In this document: piece after piece, positions 51,157-60,154 of the stretch
Position numbering within the stretch: the first letter of the stretch is position 1
Layout: each line of letters starts with the position of its first letter
Source: an uncultured Holophagaceae bacterium
GTDB lineage: Bacteria; Acidobacteriota; Holophagae; Holophagales; Holophagaceae
Length of the DNA: 64,000 nucleotides
Direction: 5' to 3'
Assembly (NCBI GenBank): GCA_903884655.1
Contig: CAISFO010000094.1
Location: 1 to 64,000 of the forward strand
Made by a program: the position numbers and the translations under genes
The notes under the pieces: generated by a model
What the model saw: the letters and a program-made list of their open reading frames with translations, nothing else
The model's database searches: none
Told to the model about the DNA's origin: nothing

Positions 51157-51720
51157 ATGCACCGATTCGACCGAGCGTTCCGCTTCGTCCTTCCGGCCGC
51201 GGCCGTGGCGGTTCTTGCCACCGTTCTCAGCGTGGGCTGGTTCACCCAGCCGGACCGCTTTGCCAAGGGCTACGCCCCTGAGCAGCCTCTGCCTTTCTCT
51301 CACGAGCTTCACGCCGGCACCCTCCGGATCCAGTGCCAGTACTGCCATTCAGGTGTCGACAAGTCCCGCCACGCCGGCATTCCGAGCGTGGACCTGTGTA
51401 TGGGCTGCCACAAGGTGACCCGGACGGATCGCCCTGCCATCCAGCAGCTGACCCGGATCGCCAATTCCGGCGAACCCCTGCCCTGGCAGCGGGTTCACAC
51501 CTTGCCGGACCATGTCTTCTTCGATCACCGCCCCCATGTGAACGCAGGCATTCTCTGCCAGAGCTGCCACGGGGAAGTGCAGACCATGAAGGTGCTCACC
51601 CGCGAGATGGGCATGCGCATGGGCAACTGCCTGGGCTGCCACCGGGATCCCCACGCGGTCCTGCCGCCAGGCTCGAAGATCACCAAGGGCGCGGAAAATT
51701 GCGCCGCCTGTCATCGCTAG
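51157..51720 (+). CDS. actA: Alternative complex III pentaheme cytochrome c subunit ActA
   Basis: Periplasmic multiheme cytochrome of alternative complex III, which passes electrons from the iron-sulfur subunit towards a terminal oxidase. The 187 residues have one N-terminal membrane helix (about 10-30) and exactly five CxxCH sites: CQYCH, CMGCH, CQSCH, CLGCH and CAACH. Extra histidines (FSHELH, FDHRPH) can serve as sixth ligands. AAGGGG seven bases ahead supports the ATG at 51157 over one at 51136. First gene of the operon. Confidence 0.92.
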   Translation: MHRFDRAFRFVLPAAAVAVLATVLSVGWFTQPDRFAKGYAPEQPLPFSHELHAGTLRIQCQYCHSGVDKSRHAGIPSVDLCMGCHKVTRTDRPAIQQLTRIANSGEPLPWQRVHTLPDHVFFDHRPHVNAGILCQSCHGEVQTMKVLTREMGMRMGNCLGCHRDPHAVLPPGSKITKGAENCAACHR

Positions 51721-51732
51721 GAGAACCCGACG

Positions 51733-51927
51733 ATGGCCGACACCAACCGAACCCAGATGGCCAACCGGGCCACCGCCCTGCTGGCAGGCCCCTTCCTCCT
51801 GGGACGGCGGGCCCTGAGCGCCCTCTTTCCGCCCGAAGACGAGGCCCCGCCGGAGCAACCCCGGAAGGACCTGGGCCGAGGCATCACCGTCACGCCCCCC
51901 GAACACGCCATCAAGCGCCGTGGATGA
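51733..51927 (+). CDS. Small protein of unknown function between actA and actB
   Basis: A 64-residue frame that fills the gap between actA and actB, with AGGAG nine bases ahead of its ATG. It has a short hydrophobic stretch (TALLAGPFLLGRRALSALF) followed by an acidic, proline-rich and then basic tail (PPEDEAPPEQPRKDLGRG). It could be a small membrane-associated subunit or assembly factor. I do not recognise it. Its position, spacing and ribosome-binding site argue that it is real. Confidence 0.55.
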   Translation: MADTNRTQMANRATALLAGPFLLGRRALSALFPPEDEAPPEQPRKDLGRGITVTPPEHAIKRRG

Positions 51928-51931
51928 TCCG

Positions 51932-54900
51932 ATGAAGACACGCCTTCCCGAACATGGCCCCCTGGAGACCCCGCGCTTCTGGCGGACCCTTGACGAGCGC
52001 CTGGAGACCCCCGAGGCCCAGCGGGCCGCCCAGGACGAATTCCTGCCGGGGGCCGTGCCAACTATCTATGACGATGTGCATGGCCTGCCGCCCCAGGACG
52101 GCTTCTCCCGCCGGGACTTTTTCGGACTCGTCGGCGCCGCTGCGGCAGTGGCCGCCACCGTGGCCTGTGATCGCAAGGGGCAGGGCAAGGTGGTGCCCTA
52201 TACCAGACGGCCCGTCGAGGTCGTGCCCGGCGTGGCCAACTACTACGCCAGCGCCTACCAGGAAGGCCGCCGCGTCTACCCTGTGCTGGTGAAGACCCGG
52301 GAGGGGCGGCCCATCCTGGTCAGCGGCAATGACGAACACCCCGGCGTGAAGGGCAAGACCAGCCCCCGCGCCATGGCCGACGTGCTCCGCCTCTATGACC
52401 CGGACCGCCTCCGCGCACCGAAATCGGGAGGCCGGATCATCGGATGGCCGGAAGCCGAAGCCCAGCTCCACGGCGCCTTGAAAGGCGCCAGGGAGGCCGG
52501 GAAGCCCGTGTTGCTGATCACTGGCGCCCAGGCATCGCCCTCCCAGAAAGCCCTGCTGTCAGGCCTCAAAGCCGTCCTCCCCACCCTGGAACACCTGGCC
52601 TATGAACCCGCTTCTGGGGATGCGGCCGAAGAAGCCGCCAGGGCCTGCTTTGGGCAGGCTGTGGAAGTCCAGCCCCGGCTGACCAAGGCCAAGGTCATCC
52701 TCTCCCTGGGAGCGGATTTCCTCAATGGCGAGGATCCCGAAGCCCTGGCCGCCTGGGGCGCCAAGCGCCGCTTGAAGGACGCCCAGGAGACCATCAACCG
52801 CCTCTGGGTCATCGAGGGGCCGCTGACCCTCACCGGCACCAACGCCGATGTGCGTGTGCCGGTGGCGCCTTCCCGGCTGGGCCCCGTGGCCTTCGCCCTC
52901 GCCAAGGGTTTGGCCGGCCTGGGCGTCCCCCTCCCGGCGGGCACCGACTTGTCTGCCATTCCCGCAGGCATGCCCCCCGAACTCAAGGAAGCCACCAAGG
53001 ACGCCGGCAAGGTCTGGTCGAGCCTGCTGAAGGACCTGCACCACGCCGGCCGGAACGCTGTCGTGCTGTGCGGCCCCCAGATGCCCGCCGAAGTGCACCA
53101 GGCTGCCCACCTGCTCAATGCCATGCTCGCTTCGGAAGCGGTAGCGGTGCTGGCCGCCGAGCCCCTGGCCACGGTGAAGGAGCTCGAGGCTGCCGCCAAA
53201 GGCATGGCGGAGGGCCGCTACGCCGCGGTGGTTTTCTGGGGTGTGAACCCGGCCTACACGTACCCGCGGGCCGCCGCCTGGAAGGAGGCCGTCGCCAAGG
53301 TGGCCTTCCGCGCCTGGATCGGCCAGGTGGAGGATGAGACCTCCGCCCAGTGCCAGCTGCTGCTGCCCGAGAACCACTGGCTGGAGAGCTGGGGGGACTT
53401 CACCACAGCCAGCGCCGCCGTGCTTCAGCAGCCCACCATCGGCACCCTCTACGACACCCGCCAGGGCGAGGACCTGTTCCTCGGGGCGATCAAGGCCCTG
53501 GGGGGCCAGGCTCCCGCGAGCTATCACGCTTTCATACAGGGGCGCTGGCAGACCTCCCTGCCCTCGGGCACCTCCTTCGAGCAGGCCCTGCATGACGGTT
53601 TGGTGAAAGGCGAGGCCAAGGGGGTCGCGCCCGCCTTCAGGGGCGCCTCCGTGTCCGCCGCCGCCAAGGCCGCCATGCAATCGAAAGCCCAGGGCCTGGA
53701 GCTGGTGCTCTTCCCGGGCTTCGCCACCTTCGACGGCCGCCACGCCAACAACAGCTGGCTCCAGGAGACCCCGGATCCCATCACCAAGATGACCTGGGAC
53801 AACCCCCTGTCCCTGTCGGTGCAGGACGCAACCGCGCTGGGCATCCAGGAGGGGGACTTCGTGTCCCTGACCCTGGAAGGCACCACCCTCCGGCTGCCGG
53901 CCATCCTCCAGCCCGGCCAGACCAAGGGCGTCCTCGCCCTCGCCCTGGGCTACGGACGCAGCACCGGAGGCGTGGCCAGGAACGTGGGGACCAATGCCTT
54001 CCCCCTGATGGGGCTGGACCCGGCCCGCGCCAACCACCGCATGGCCGCGAGCCTAGCCAAGGCCGGCGGGAAGAAGGAGCTCTCCCGCACCCAAAGCCAC
54101 CACCGCATGGAGGGCCGCGATCTCGTCCGGTCCCTCACCATGGAGGAGTTCGCCCACGATCCCCAAGGCCACCATCACGCGCCCGAGCTGGTCACCCTCT
54201 ACGAGGAGCAGACATTCCCGGACCACAAGTGGGGCATGGTGATCGATCTCGCCGCCTGCGTGGGCTGCTCCGCCTGTGTGGTGGCCTGCCAGTCGGAGAA
54301 CAACGTGCCGGTGGTGGGTCCCGAGCAGGTAGCCCGGGGCCGGGAGATGCACTGGATCCGCATCGACCGCTACTACGAAGGGGACCTAGAGAACCCGAAG
54401 GTGGTCCACCAGCCCATGCTCTGCCAGCACTGCGACAATGCGCCCTGCGAAAACGTTTGTCCGGTCAACGCCACCAACCACAGCAACGAAGGGCTCAACC
54501 AGATGGCCTACAACCGCTGTGTGGGCACCCGCTACTGCGCCAACAACTGCCCCTACAAGGTGCGGCGCTTCAACTTCCTGGAATACACCTCGTACAAGAC
54601 CGAGCCCGAGACCCTGGCCTACAACCCGGAGGTCACCGTTCGGCCCCGGGGCGTCATGGAGAAGTGCTCCTTCTGCGTGCAGCGCATCAACGACGTGAAG
54701 ATCCGCGCCAAAGGCGATGGCCGTGCCATCCTCGATGGCGAAGTGACCACTGCCTGCATGGCTGGCTGCCCTGCGGACGCCATCGTCTTCGGCGACCTGA
54801 AGGACCCCAAGAGCAAGGTGTCCCAGCTAAGGAGCGCCTCCCGCGCCTACCGCGTGCTGGAGGAGCTGGGGGTCAAGCCCGCCATCACCTACCTGGCCGA

Positions 54901-54943
54901 CCTGAAGAACCCCGCCGTCGAGGGAGGTACCCATGCCGTCTGA
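51932..54943 (+). CDS. actB: Alternative complex III iron-sulfur subunit ActB
   Basis: Large periplasmic subunit, about 1003 residues, in which a molybdopterin-oxidoreductase-like domain (not expected to bind molybdenum) is fused to a ferredoxin domain. A twin-arginine signal (SRRDFFGLVGAAAAVAATVAC) starts near residue 60 and ends in a cysteine, so lipid modification is possible. The C-terminal part has four cysteine groups: CVGCSACVVACQSENNVP, CQHCDNAPCENVCPVNAT, CVGTRYCANNCPYKV and CSFCVQRI...CMAGCPADA. These fit three [4Fe-4S] and one [3Fe-4S] or similar. Start chosen at ATG 51932, four bases after the small gene; GTG at 51920 is possible. Confidence 0.92.
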   Translation: MKTRLPEHGPLETPRFWRTLDERLETPEAQRAAQDEFLPGAVPTIYDDVHGLPPQDGFSRRDFFGLVGAAAAVAATVACDRKGQGKVVPYTRRPVEVVPGVANYYASAYQEGRRVYPVLVKTREGRPILVSGNDEHPGVKGKTSPRAMADVLRLYDPDRLRAPKSGGRIIGWPEAEAQLHGALKGAREAGKPVLLITGAQASPSQKALLSGLKAVLPTLEHLAYEPASGDAAEEAARACFGQAVEVQPRLTKAKVILSLGADFLNGEDPEALAAWGAKRRLKDAQETINRLWVIEGPLTLTGTNADVRVPVAPSRLGPVAFALAKGLAGLGVPLPAGTDLSAIPAGMPPELKEATKDAGKVWSSLLKDLHHAGRNAVVLCGPQMPAEVHQAAHLLNAMLASEAVAVLAAEPLATVKELEAAAKGMAEGRYAAVVFWGVNPAYTYPRAAAWKEAVAKVAFRAWIGQVEDETSAQCQLLLPENHWLESWGDFTTASAAVLQQPTIGTLYDTRQGEDLFLGAIKALGGQAPASYHAFIQGRWQTSLPSGTSFEQALHDGLVKGEAKGVAPAFRGASVSAAAKAAMQSKAQGLELVLFPGFATFDGRHANNSWLQETPDPITKMTWDNPLSLSVQDATALGIQEGDFVSLTLEGTTLRLPAILQPGQTKGVLALALGYGRSTGGVARNVGTNAFPLMGLDPARANHRMAASLAKAGGKKELSRTQSHHRMEGRDLVRSLTMEEFAHDPQGHHHAPELVTLYEEQTFPDHKWGMVIDLAACVGCSACVVACQSENNVPVVGPEQVARGREMHWIRIDRYYEGDLENPKVVHQPMLCQHCDNAPCENVCPVNATNHSNEGLNQMAYNRCVGTRYCANNCPYKVRRFNFLEYTSYKTEPETLAYNPEVTVRPRGVMEKCSFCVQRINDVKIRAKGDGRAILDGEVTTACMAGCPADAIVFGDLKDPKSKVSQLRSASRAYRVLEELGVKPAITYLADLKNPAVEGGTHAV

Positions 54944-56339
54944 GGCCGCCATCCCCGCCGGCGCCATCCCGGAAGGCCTGCTCGAACCCGCGCTCACGGT
55001 GGGCAGGGTCACGCCCGGCAGCCTGGACGACCAGGTCCTGGCCTTCCCCGAGACCCGGCCTCCCTGGAAGTGGTATCTCGCCCTGTGCGTCACCCTCACG
55101 GCCCTGGCCATCGGCGTCGGCTGCATCGGCTACACCTTCTACACCGGCATCGGCGCCTGGGGCAACAACAGCCCCGTGTTCTGGGCCTTCGACATCATCA
55201 ACTTCGTGTTCTGGGTGGGCATCGGGCACGCCGGCACCCTCATCTCCGCGATCCTCTTCCTCTTCCGGAAGCGCTGGCGCAACGCCATCGCCCGGTTCGC
55301 CGAGGCCATGACGATCTTCGCCGTCATCTGCGCGGTGATCTTCCCCCTCATCCATGTGGGCCGGCCCTGGCTGGCCTACTGGCTCTTCCCCTATCCGAAC
55401 CAGCGGGCCCTGTGGACCAACTTCCGGTCGCCATTGCTTTGGGACGTCTTTGCGGTGAACACCTACTTCTCCGTGTCCGCGATGTTCTGGTACCTGGGCC
55501 TGATCCCCGACATCGCCTCCATGCGCGACCGCACCACCAGCAAGCTCCGCAAGCCCATCTACACCGTCCTGGCCCTGGGCTGGCGCGGGGCCGCCACCCA
55601 CTGGCAGCACTACGAGAAGGCCTACCTCCTGCTGGCGGGTCTCGCCACGGGCCTGGTGCTCTCCGTGCACTCGGTGGTGAGCTTCGATTTCGCCACCTCC
55701 GTGGTGCCCGGCTGGCACATGACCATCTTCCCCCCCTACTTCGTGGCGGGCGCCATCTTCGCCGGTTTCGCCATGGTGGTGATGGTGCTGGTGGTGGTGC
55801 GCGAGACCATGGAGCTGAAGAACCTCATCACCATGCGCCACCTGGACGTGATGAACAAGGTGATCCTGGCCATGAGCTGCATCATGGGCTACAGCTACAT
55901 GATGGAGGGCTTCACCGCCTGGTATTCCATGAACGAATACCTCCACCACGGCTTCATGAACATCATCTCGGGCACCTACGGCTGGGCCGGCTGGCTCACC
56001 ATCAGCTGCAACATCCTCATCCCCCAGATCCTCTGGTTCAAGAAGGCCCGGGCCAGCTATTTCTGGATGATCTTCGTGGCCATCGGCGTGACCCTCGGCA
56101 TGTGGTTCGAGCGCTTCGTGATCATCGTCATCTCGCTGCACCAGGACTACCTCCCCTCCGCCTGGCGCATCTACCGGCCCACCCTGATCGACTTCGGGAT
56201 CCTGCTGGGCACTTTCGGGATCTTCTTCACTCTCGTCCTGCTCTTCGCCCGTGTGCTTCCCGTGATCGCCACGACCGAGGTGAAGGCGATCCTGCCGGAT
56301 TCGCAGCCCTCTCACCATGGAGATGACCACCATGTCTGA
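54933..56339 (+). CDS. actC: Alternative complex III membrane subunit ActC (NrfD/PsrC family)
   Basis: Quinol-oxidising integral membrane subunit, about 468 residues with some ten helices. Recognisable NrfD-type features are ALCVTLTALAIGVGCIGY early, the helix with INFVFWVGIGHAGTLISAILFLF, and FPLIHVGRPWLAYWLFPYPNQRALWTNFRSPLLWD. The start lies inside the end of actB (11-bp overlap) behind GGGAGG. The stop overlaps the next gene. Pairs with ActF, the second NrfD-like subunit. Confidence 0.93.
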   Translation: MPSEAAIPAGAIPEGLLEPALTVGRVTPGSLDDQVLAFPETRPPWKWYLALCVTLTALAIGVGCIGYTFYTGIGAWGNNSPVFWAFDIINFVFWVGIGHAGTLISAILFLFRKRWRNAIARFAEAMTIFAVICAVIFPLIHVGRPWLAYWLFPYPNQRALWTNFRSPLLWDVFAVNTYFSVSAMFWYLGLIPDIASMRDRTTSKLRKPIYTVLALGWRGAATHWQHYEKAYLLLAGLATGLVLSVHSVVSFDFATSVVPGWHMTIFPPYFVAGAIFAGFAMVVMVLVVVRETMELKNLITMRHLDVMNKVILAMSCIMGYSYMMEGFTAWYSMNEYLHHGFMNIISGTYGWAGWLTISCNILIPQILWFKKARASYFWMIFVAIGVTLGMWFERFVIIVISLHQDYLPSAWRIYRPTLIDFGILLGTFGIFFTLVLLFARVLPVIATTEVKAILPDSQPSHHGDDHHV

Positions 56340-57474
56340 GACGTCCTATTCGGTCCTTGGCGTCTTTGACACGCCCAATGCCCTGATGCGGGCCATCCCC
56401 AAGTTACGGGTCGCCATGCTCGGCACGGTGGAAGCCTACACACCCTACCCCATCCATGGCATCGACGAGGCCCTGGGCCACCGCCGCTCCCCCCTGGGGG
56501 GCATGGTGCTGGTCATGGGTGTCCTGGGCGCCCTGACCGCCTTCGGGTTCGAATACTGGATCAGCGCCATCGACTACCCGATCATCACCGGCGGCAAGGC
56601 GGCCTCCTCCTGGGAAGCCTTCATTCCCATCATGTTCGAAGTGACCGTGCTCTTCGCCACCTTCACGGCGGGACTGGGGATGCTGTTCCTCCTGAACAAG
56701 CTGCCCTTCTTCGGCCATCCGGTGCTGTCCTCCAAGGCCATCAGCGGCATCACCCGCGACCGCTACGCCCTGGCCATCGAGGCCGAGGATGAATCCTTCG
56801 ACAGCGCCGCCGCCGCCCAGGCTCTGCGGGATGCGGGGGCGGTTGAAGTCGAGATCCTCCCCGCTCCGGACCGCAGCCCCTTCCTCACCAGCGACTACAT
56901 CCTGCGGACGCTGGGCGGCATCTTCGCCGCCTGCGTGGTCTCGGGCCTGGCGATCTTCTTCCTGACCAAGTGGTTCCCCCTGCTGGCCCCCATGAAGTAC
57001 ATGCAGGACCAGCCCCGGCTCAACGCCCAGAAACCCTCCACCTTCTTCAAGGACGGCCACGGCATGCAGCGCCCCGTCGCGGGCACGGTGGCCCGGGGGT
57101 ACCTGCCCACAGCCACCGGCACCCAGGACGCCGCGGCGGCCCTGGTGAACCCGCTGCCCCGCACCAAGGAGGTCTTCGCCATGGGCCGGAAGGCCTACAC
57201 CATCCGCTGCGAGGTCTGCCATGGTGCCCTCGGCAACGGTATGGGCAGCCTGACGGCGGCCTACGGGGGCAAGCCGGCCAACCTCCAGGCCCAGCAGTTC
57301 CGGGACTACCCGGACGGGAAGATCTACTGGGCCATCGTCAACGGAAAGAACGCCATGCCCTCCCATGCCGCTGATCTCACCGATTCCCAGCGCTGGGCAG
57401 TGGTCCACTACGTGCGCGCCCTCCAGCGCGCCCAGAACGCCAAGGATGAGGACCTGAAGGTGGTCGCGCCATGA
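56332..57474 (+). CDS. Fused alternative complex III subunits ActD and ActE
   Basis: About 380 residues joining two normally separate subunits. Residues 1-180 are the DUF3341/ActD domain, with two membrane helices (about 55-78 and 102-125). After RSPFLTSDYILRT a new membrane helix (about 193-215) begins the ActE-like part. It continues with MKYMQDQPRLNAQKPSTFFKDG, the GTVARGY element, and a monoheme cytochrome c domain with CEVCH at 293-297 and a methionine ligand in NAMPSH. No stop or frame change separates the halves. The ATG at 56332 has GGAG nine bases ahead and overlaps actC by eight bases. Confidence 0.85.
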   Translation: MSETSYSVLGVFDTPNALMRAIPKLRVAMLGTVEAYTPYPIHGIDEALGHRRSPLGGMVLVMGVLGALTAFGFEYWISAIDYPIITGGKAASSWEAFIPIMFEVTVLFATFTAGLGMLFLLNKLPFFGHPVLSSKAISGITRDRYALAIEAEDESFDSAAAAQALRDAGAVEVEILPAPDRSPFLTSDYILRTLGGIFAACVVSGLAIFFLTKWFPLLAPMKYMQDQPRLNAQKPSTFFKDGHGMQRPVAGTVARGYLPTATGTQDAAAALVNPLPRTKEVFAMGRKAYTIRCEVCHGALGNGMGSLTAAYGGKPANLQAQQFRDYPDGKIYWAIVNGKNAMPSHAADLTDSQRWAVVHYVRALQRAQNAKDEDLKVVAP

Positions 57475-58619
57475 GCCAGCCCAAGAACGCTTCCTCCCTG
57501 CTCTGGGGCGCCGTGGGCCTTGGCGGCCTGGGCGTCCTCGGCACCTACTTCGCCGCGGGCCATGAGCGCTTCTGGGCCAATTGGGTGCTGTGGTTCGTCC
57601 TCATGTTCACCCTGGGCCTCGGGTCTCTCTTCATCGTGGCCCTGGAGCACCTGGTGAGCGCCCGCTGGAGCGTGCCCATCCGCCGCATCCCCGAGCGCAT
57701 CGCCACCCTCCTGCTGCCCGCCATCCCCGTGGGGCTTATCGCCCTCGGCGCCCTCCCGGTGCTCTACCCGGGCACCCGGCCCGAGGCGGCCCACCACCCG
57801 ATCCTGGCCGGCAAGGCCTTCTGGCTGAGCCTGCCCTTCTTCTCCGTCCGCACCCTCATCGCCTTCAGCCTCTGCGTCCTGGGCCTGTGGGTGCTGGTGG
57901 GTGGATCCCTGAGGCAGGACACCACGAAGGATCCAGCCTTCAACATCCGCGCCCGCAAGTTCGCTCCGGCCTTCATGGCCATCTTCGCTCTGGTGATCAC
58001 CCTGATCGCCTTCGACTGGATCTCGGGGCTCACACCCGAGTGGTACAGCGACATCTTTGGCGTCTACGTGTTCGCCGGGGCCTTCCTCAGCGGCCTCGCC
58101 GCCACGGCCCTGGCGGTTCTCTATCTCCAGGACCGGGACCGTCTCGATGGTGTGAAGGGCGACCACCTCTACAACCTGGGCGCCTTCCTCTTCGCCTTCA
58201 CGGTGTTCTGGTCCTACATCGGCTTCGCCCAGTACATGCTCCTGTGGTACGCCAACCTGCCCGATGAGGTCATCTACTACAAGGTGCGCCTCGCCGGTTC
58301 CTGGCGGGCCATCACCATCACCCTCGCCTCCCTGCACTTCATCCTGCCCTTCTTCGCCCTGGTCACCCGGGAGGCCAAGAAGGACCCCAAGCGCCTGCGC
58401 CGCGTCGCCTGCCTGATGCTTGGCGCCCACGTGCTGGACATGTACTGGCTCATCTTCCCGGCGCTCGGTGCCAAGCCCTTCTTCTCCTGGCCGGAACTCA
58501 GCTTCGCCCTCTTCTTCATTGGCGGAATCCTTCTCTGGATCCGGGCGGCCATGGAAAAGGGCCAGGACATGCCCGTCGGCGATCCCTTCCTCCGCGAAGG
58601 CCTGGAGTTCCGGCTATGA
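57471..58619 (+). CDS. actF: Alternative complex III membrane subunit ActF
   Basis: Second NrfD-like integral membrane subunit, 382 residues with about ten helices. Typical blocks are WVLWFVLMFTLGLGSLFIVALEHLVSARWSVPIRRIPE, FAPAFMAIFALVITLIAFDWISGLTPEWYSDIFG and FWSYIGFAQYMLLWYANLPDE. The last two are characteristic of ActF. It begins in the stop codon of the ActD-ActE gene (ATGA), and the following cytochrome gene begins in its own stop. Confidence 0.92.
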   Translation: MSQPKNASSLLWGAVGLGGLGVLGTYFAAGHERFWANWVLWFVLMFTLGLGSLFIVALEHLVSARWSVPIRRIPERIATLLLPAIPVGLIALGALPVLYPGTRPEAAHHPILAGKAFWLSLPFFSVRTLIAFSLCVLGLWVLVGGSLRQDTTKDPAFNIRARKFAPAFMAIFALVITLIAFDWISGLTPEWYSDIFGVYVFAGAFLSGLAATALAVLYLQDRDRLDGVKGDHLYNLGAFLFAFTVFWSYIGFAQYMLLWYANLPDEVIYYKVRLAGSWRAITITLASLHFILPFFALVTREAKKDPKRLRRVACLMLGAHVLDMYWLIFPALGAKPFFSWPELSFALFFIGGILLWIRAAMEKGQDMPVGDPFLREGLEFRL

Positions 58620-59329
58620 AGCTCAGCGACTACCTTTCCCCCGAGGAACTGAAGCGCCTGGCCTCCGCCCTGCTGGTGGTGCTGGGTTTCATCGCCATTG
58701 CCGCCTTCTTCGGCTTCACCGTGGTGCCCGGTCTGCGCTACCAGGCCCATGACGGCGGCGAAGCCCAGGTCCAGGCGGTCCAGGGCGAGACCGGCTGGCT
58801 GGATCCCACGGAGTACCCCACCATGGCCCGGGAGGTCATCCCGCCCATTGATCCCAAGACCGTCATGACGCCCAATCCCGCCCTGATGGCCCGCGGCAAG
58901 GCCCTTTTCGCCCAGAACTGCGCCACCTGCCACGGCCCGGAGGGCAAGGGGGATGGCGCCGCGGGCAAGGGGCTGAACCCGAAACCCCGGAACTTCACGG
59001 AGCCGGCGGCCTGGAAGAACGGCATGCGCGTGGAAGACATCTACAAGACCCTGGACGAGGGCATCAAGGGCAGCTCGATGGTGTCCTACAACTACCTGTC
59101 GAAGCGGGACCGCATGGCCCTGGCGCACGTGGTGCAGTCGCTGGGCGCCTTCGACCACGGCGCCAGTGATCCGAAGGCCATCGCGAGCCTGGAGAAGCTC
59201 TTCGCCAGCGCCGGGGAAGTGATTCCCAACCGCATCCCCGTGGGGCGGGCGGTGAACGCCCTCGCCCGGGAATACGCGGAAGCCCACGCCACATCCCCGT
59301 CCGGGTCTCCCCTCACCAAGACCCCCTGA
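58616..59329 (+). CDS. Membrane-anchored monoheme cytochrome c
   Basis: About 237 residues. One membrane helix (about 15-37) anchors a periplasmic domain with the heme site NCATCHG (Cys102-His106) and a likely Met ligand in GSSMVSYNY. Sequence around the heme (GKALFAQNCATCHGPEGKGDG) is that of class I cytochromes. In the operon it sits after ActF, where it could be an extra ActE-like subunit or the electron carrier between complex III and the caa3 oxidase. Coupled to actF by ATGA overlap. Confidence 0.85.
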   Translation: MKLSDYLSPEELKRLASALLVVLGFIAIAAFFGFTVVPGLRYQAHDGGEAQVQAVQGETGWLDPTEYPTMAREVIPPIDPKTVMTPNPALMARGKALFAQNCATCHGPEGKGDGAAGKGLNPKPRNFTEPAAWKNGMRVEDIYKTLDEGIKGSSMVSYNYLSKRDRMALAHVVQSLGAFDHGASDPKAIASLEKLFASAGEVIPNRIPVGRAVNALAREYAEAHATSPSGSPLTKTP

Positions 59330-59335
59330 GGCCTC

Positions 59336-60154
59336 ATGAACCAGTCAGTGCTCAAGCGCCTCCTGCTCCCCCTGGCCCTCCTGGTCCTGGGCGAAGGAGT
59401 CCTGTCCCTGAAAGCACAAACGCCAGCAGCTGCGCCCACCTTCGGCCCCGAGGAAGTGGGTATCAACGAGCGGCTCGGCGCCACCATTCCCCTCGACCTT
59501 GAATTGAAAGGGGAAGACGGCAAGCCCGTCACCCTGCGCCAGCTCATCGACAAGCCCACCATCCTCACCCTCAACTACTTCCGCTGTGCGGGCATCTGCA
59601 CCCCGCAGCTGGGGGGTGTGGCCGAGGTGCTGAACCGTACTCAGGCCATCCCCGGCCAGGACTTCCAGGTGCTCACGGTGAGCTTCGACGAACGGGACGA
59701 CCCCGAGGTCGCCGCCCAGAAACGCACCAACTATCTGGCGGAGATCACCCGCCCCTTCCCGCCCGGAGCCTGGCGCTTCCTCACCGGTCCCGGCGCCACC
59801 ACGAAGGCCCTGGCCGATTCCGTGGGCTTCAAATTCAAGCGGGTAAACGACGACTTCGTGCATGCCGCGGCCATCATCTTCATCAGCCCGAAGGGCGTGG
59901 TCACCCGCTACATGTACGGCACCACGTACCTTCCCGCCGACCTGCAGCTGGCCGCCCAGGAGGCCGCCCGGGGCGAGGCCCAGCCCACCATCAACAAGTT
60001 CCTGAAGTTCTGCTTCAGCTATGATCCCGCCGGACGCAGGTACGTCCTGAACACCACGAGCATCGGCGCCGCCGTCATCATCCTGGCGGCAGTGATCTTC
60101 GTGGTGGCCCTCACCCGCCCGGGCCGCACGACCAAGTCAGAGGAGTCTCGATGA
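59336..60154 (+). CDS. SCO1/SenC-family copper chaperone
   Basis: Thioredoxin-fold protein that helps load copper into the CuA site of cytochrome c oxidase. About 272 residues: signal helix at the N-terminus, copper-binding pair Cys84/Cys88 in FRCAGICTPQL, and His176 in DDFVHAAAI. A C-terminal membrane helix (about 240-260) is present, so the protein may have two anchors. It lies directly before the oxidase genes, and its stop overlaps the ctaD start. Confidence 0.9.
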   Translation: MNQSVLKRLLLPLALLVLGEGVLSLKAQTPAAAPTFGPEEVGINERLGATIPLDLELKGEDGKPVTLRQLIDKPTILTLNYFRCAGICTPQLGGVAEVLNRTQAIPGQDFQVLTVSFDERDDPEVAAQKRTNYLAEITRPFPPGAWRFLTGPGATTKALADSVGFKFKRVNDDFVHAAAIIFISPKGVVTRYMYGTTYLPADLQLAAQEAARGEAQPTINKFLKFCFSYDPAGRRYVLNTTSIGAAVIILAAVIFVVALTRPGRTTKSEESR

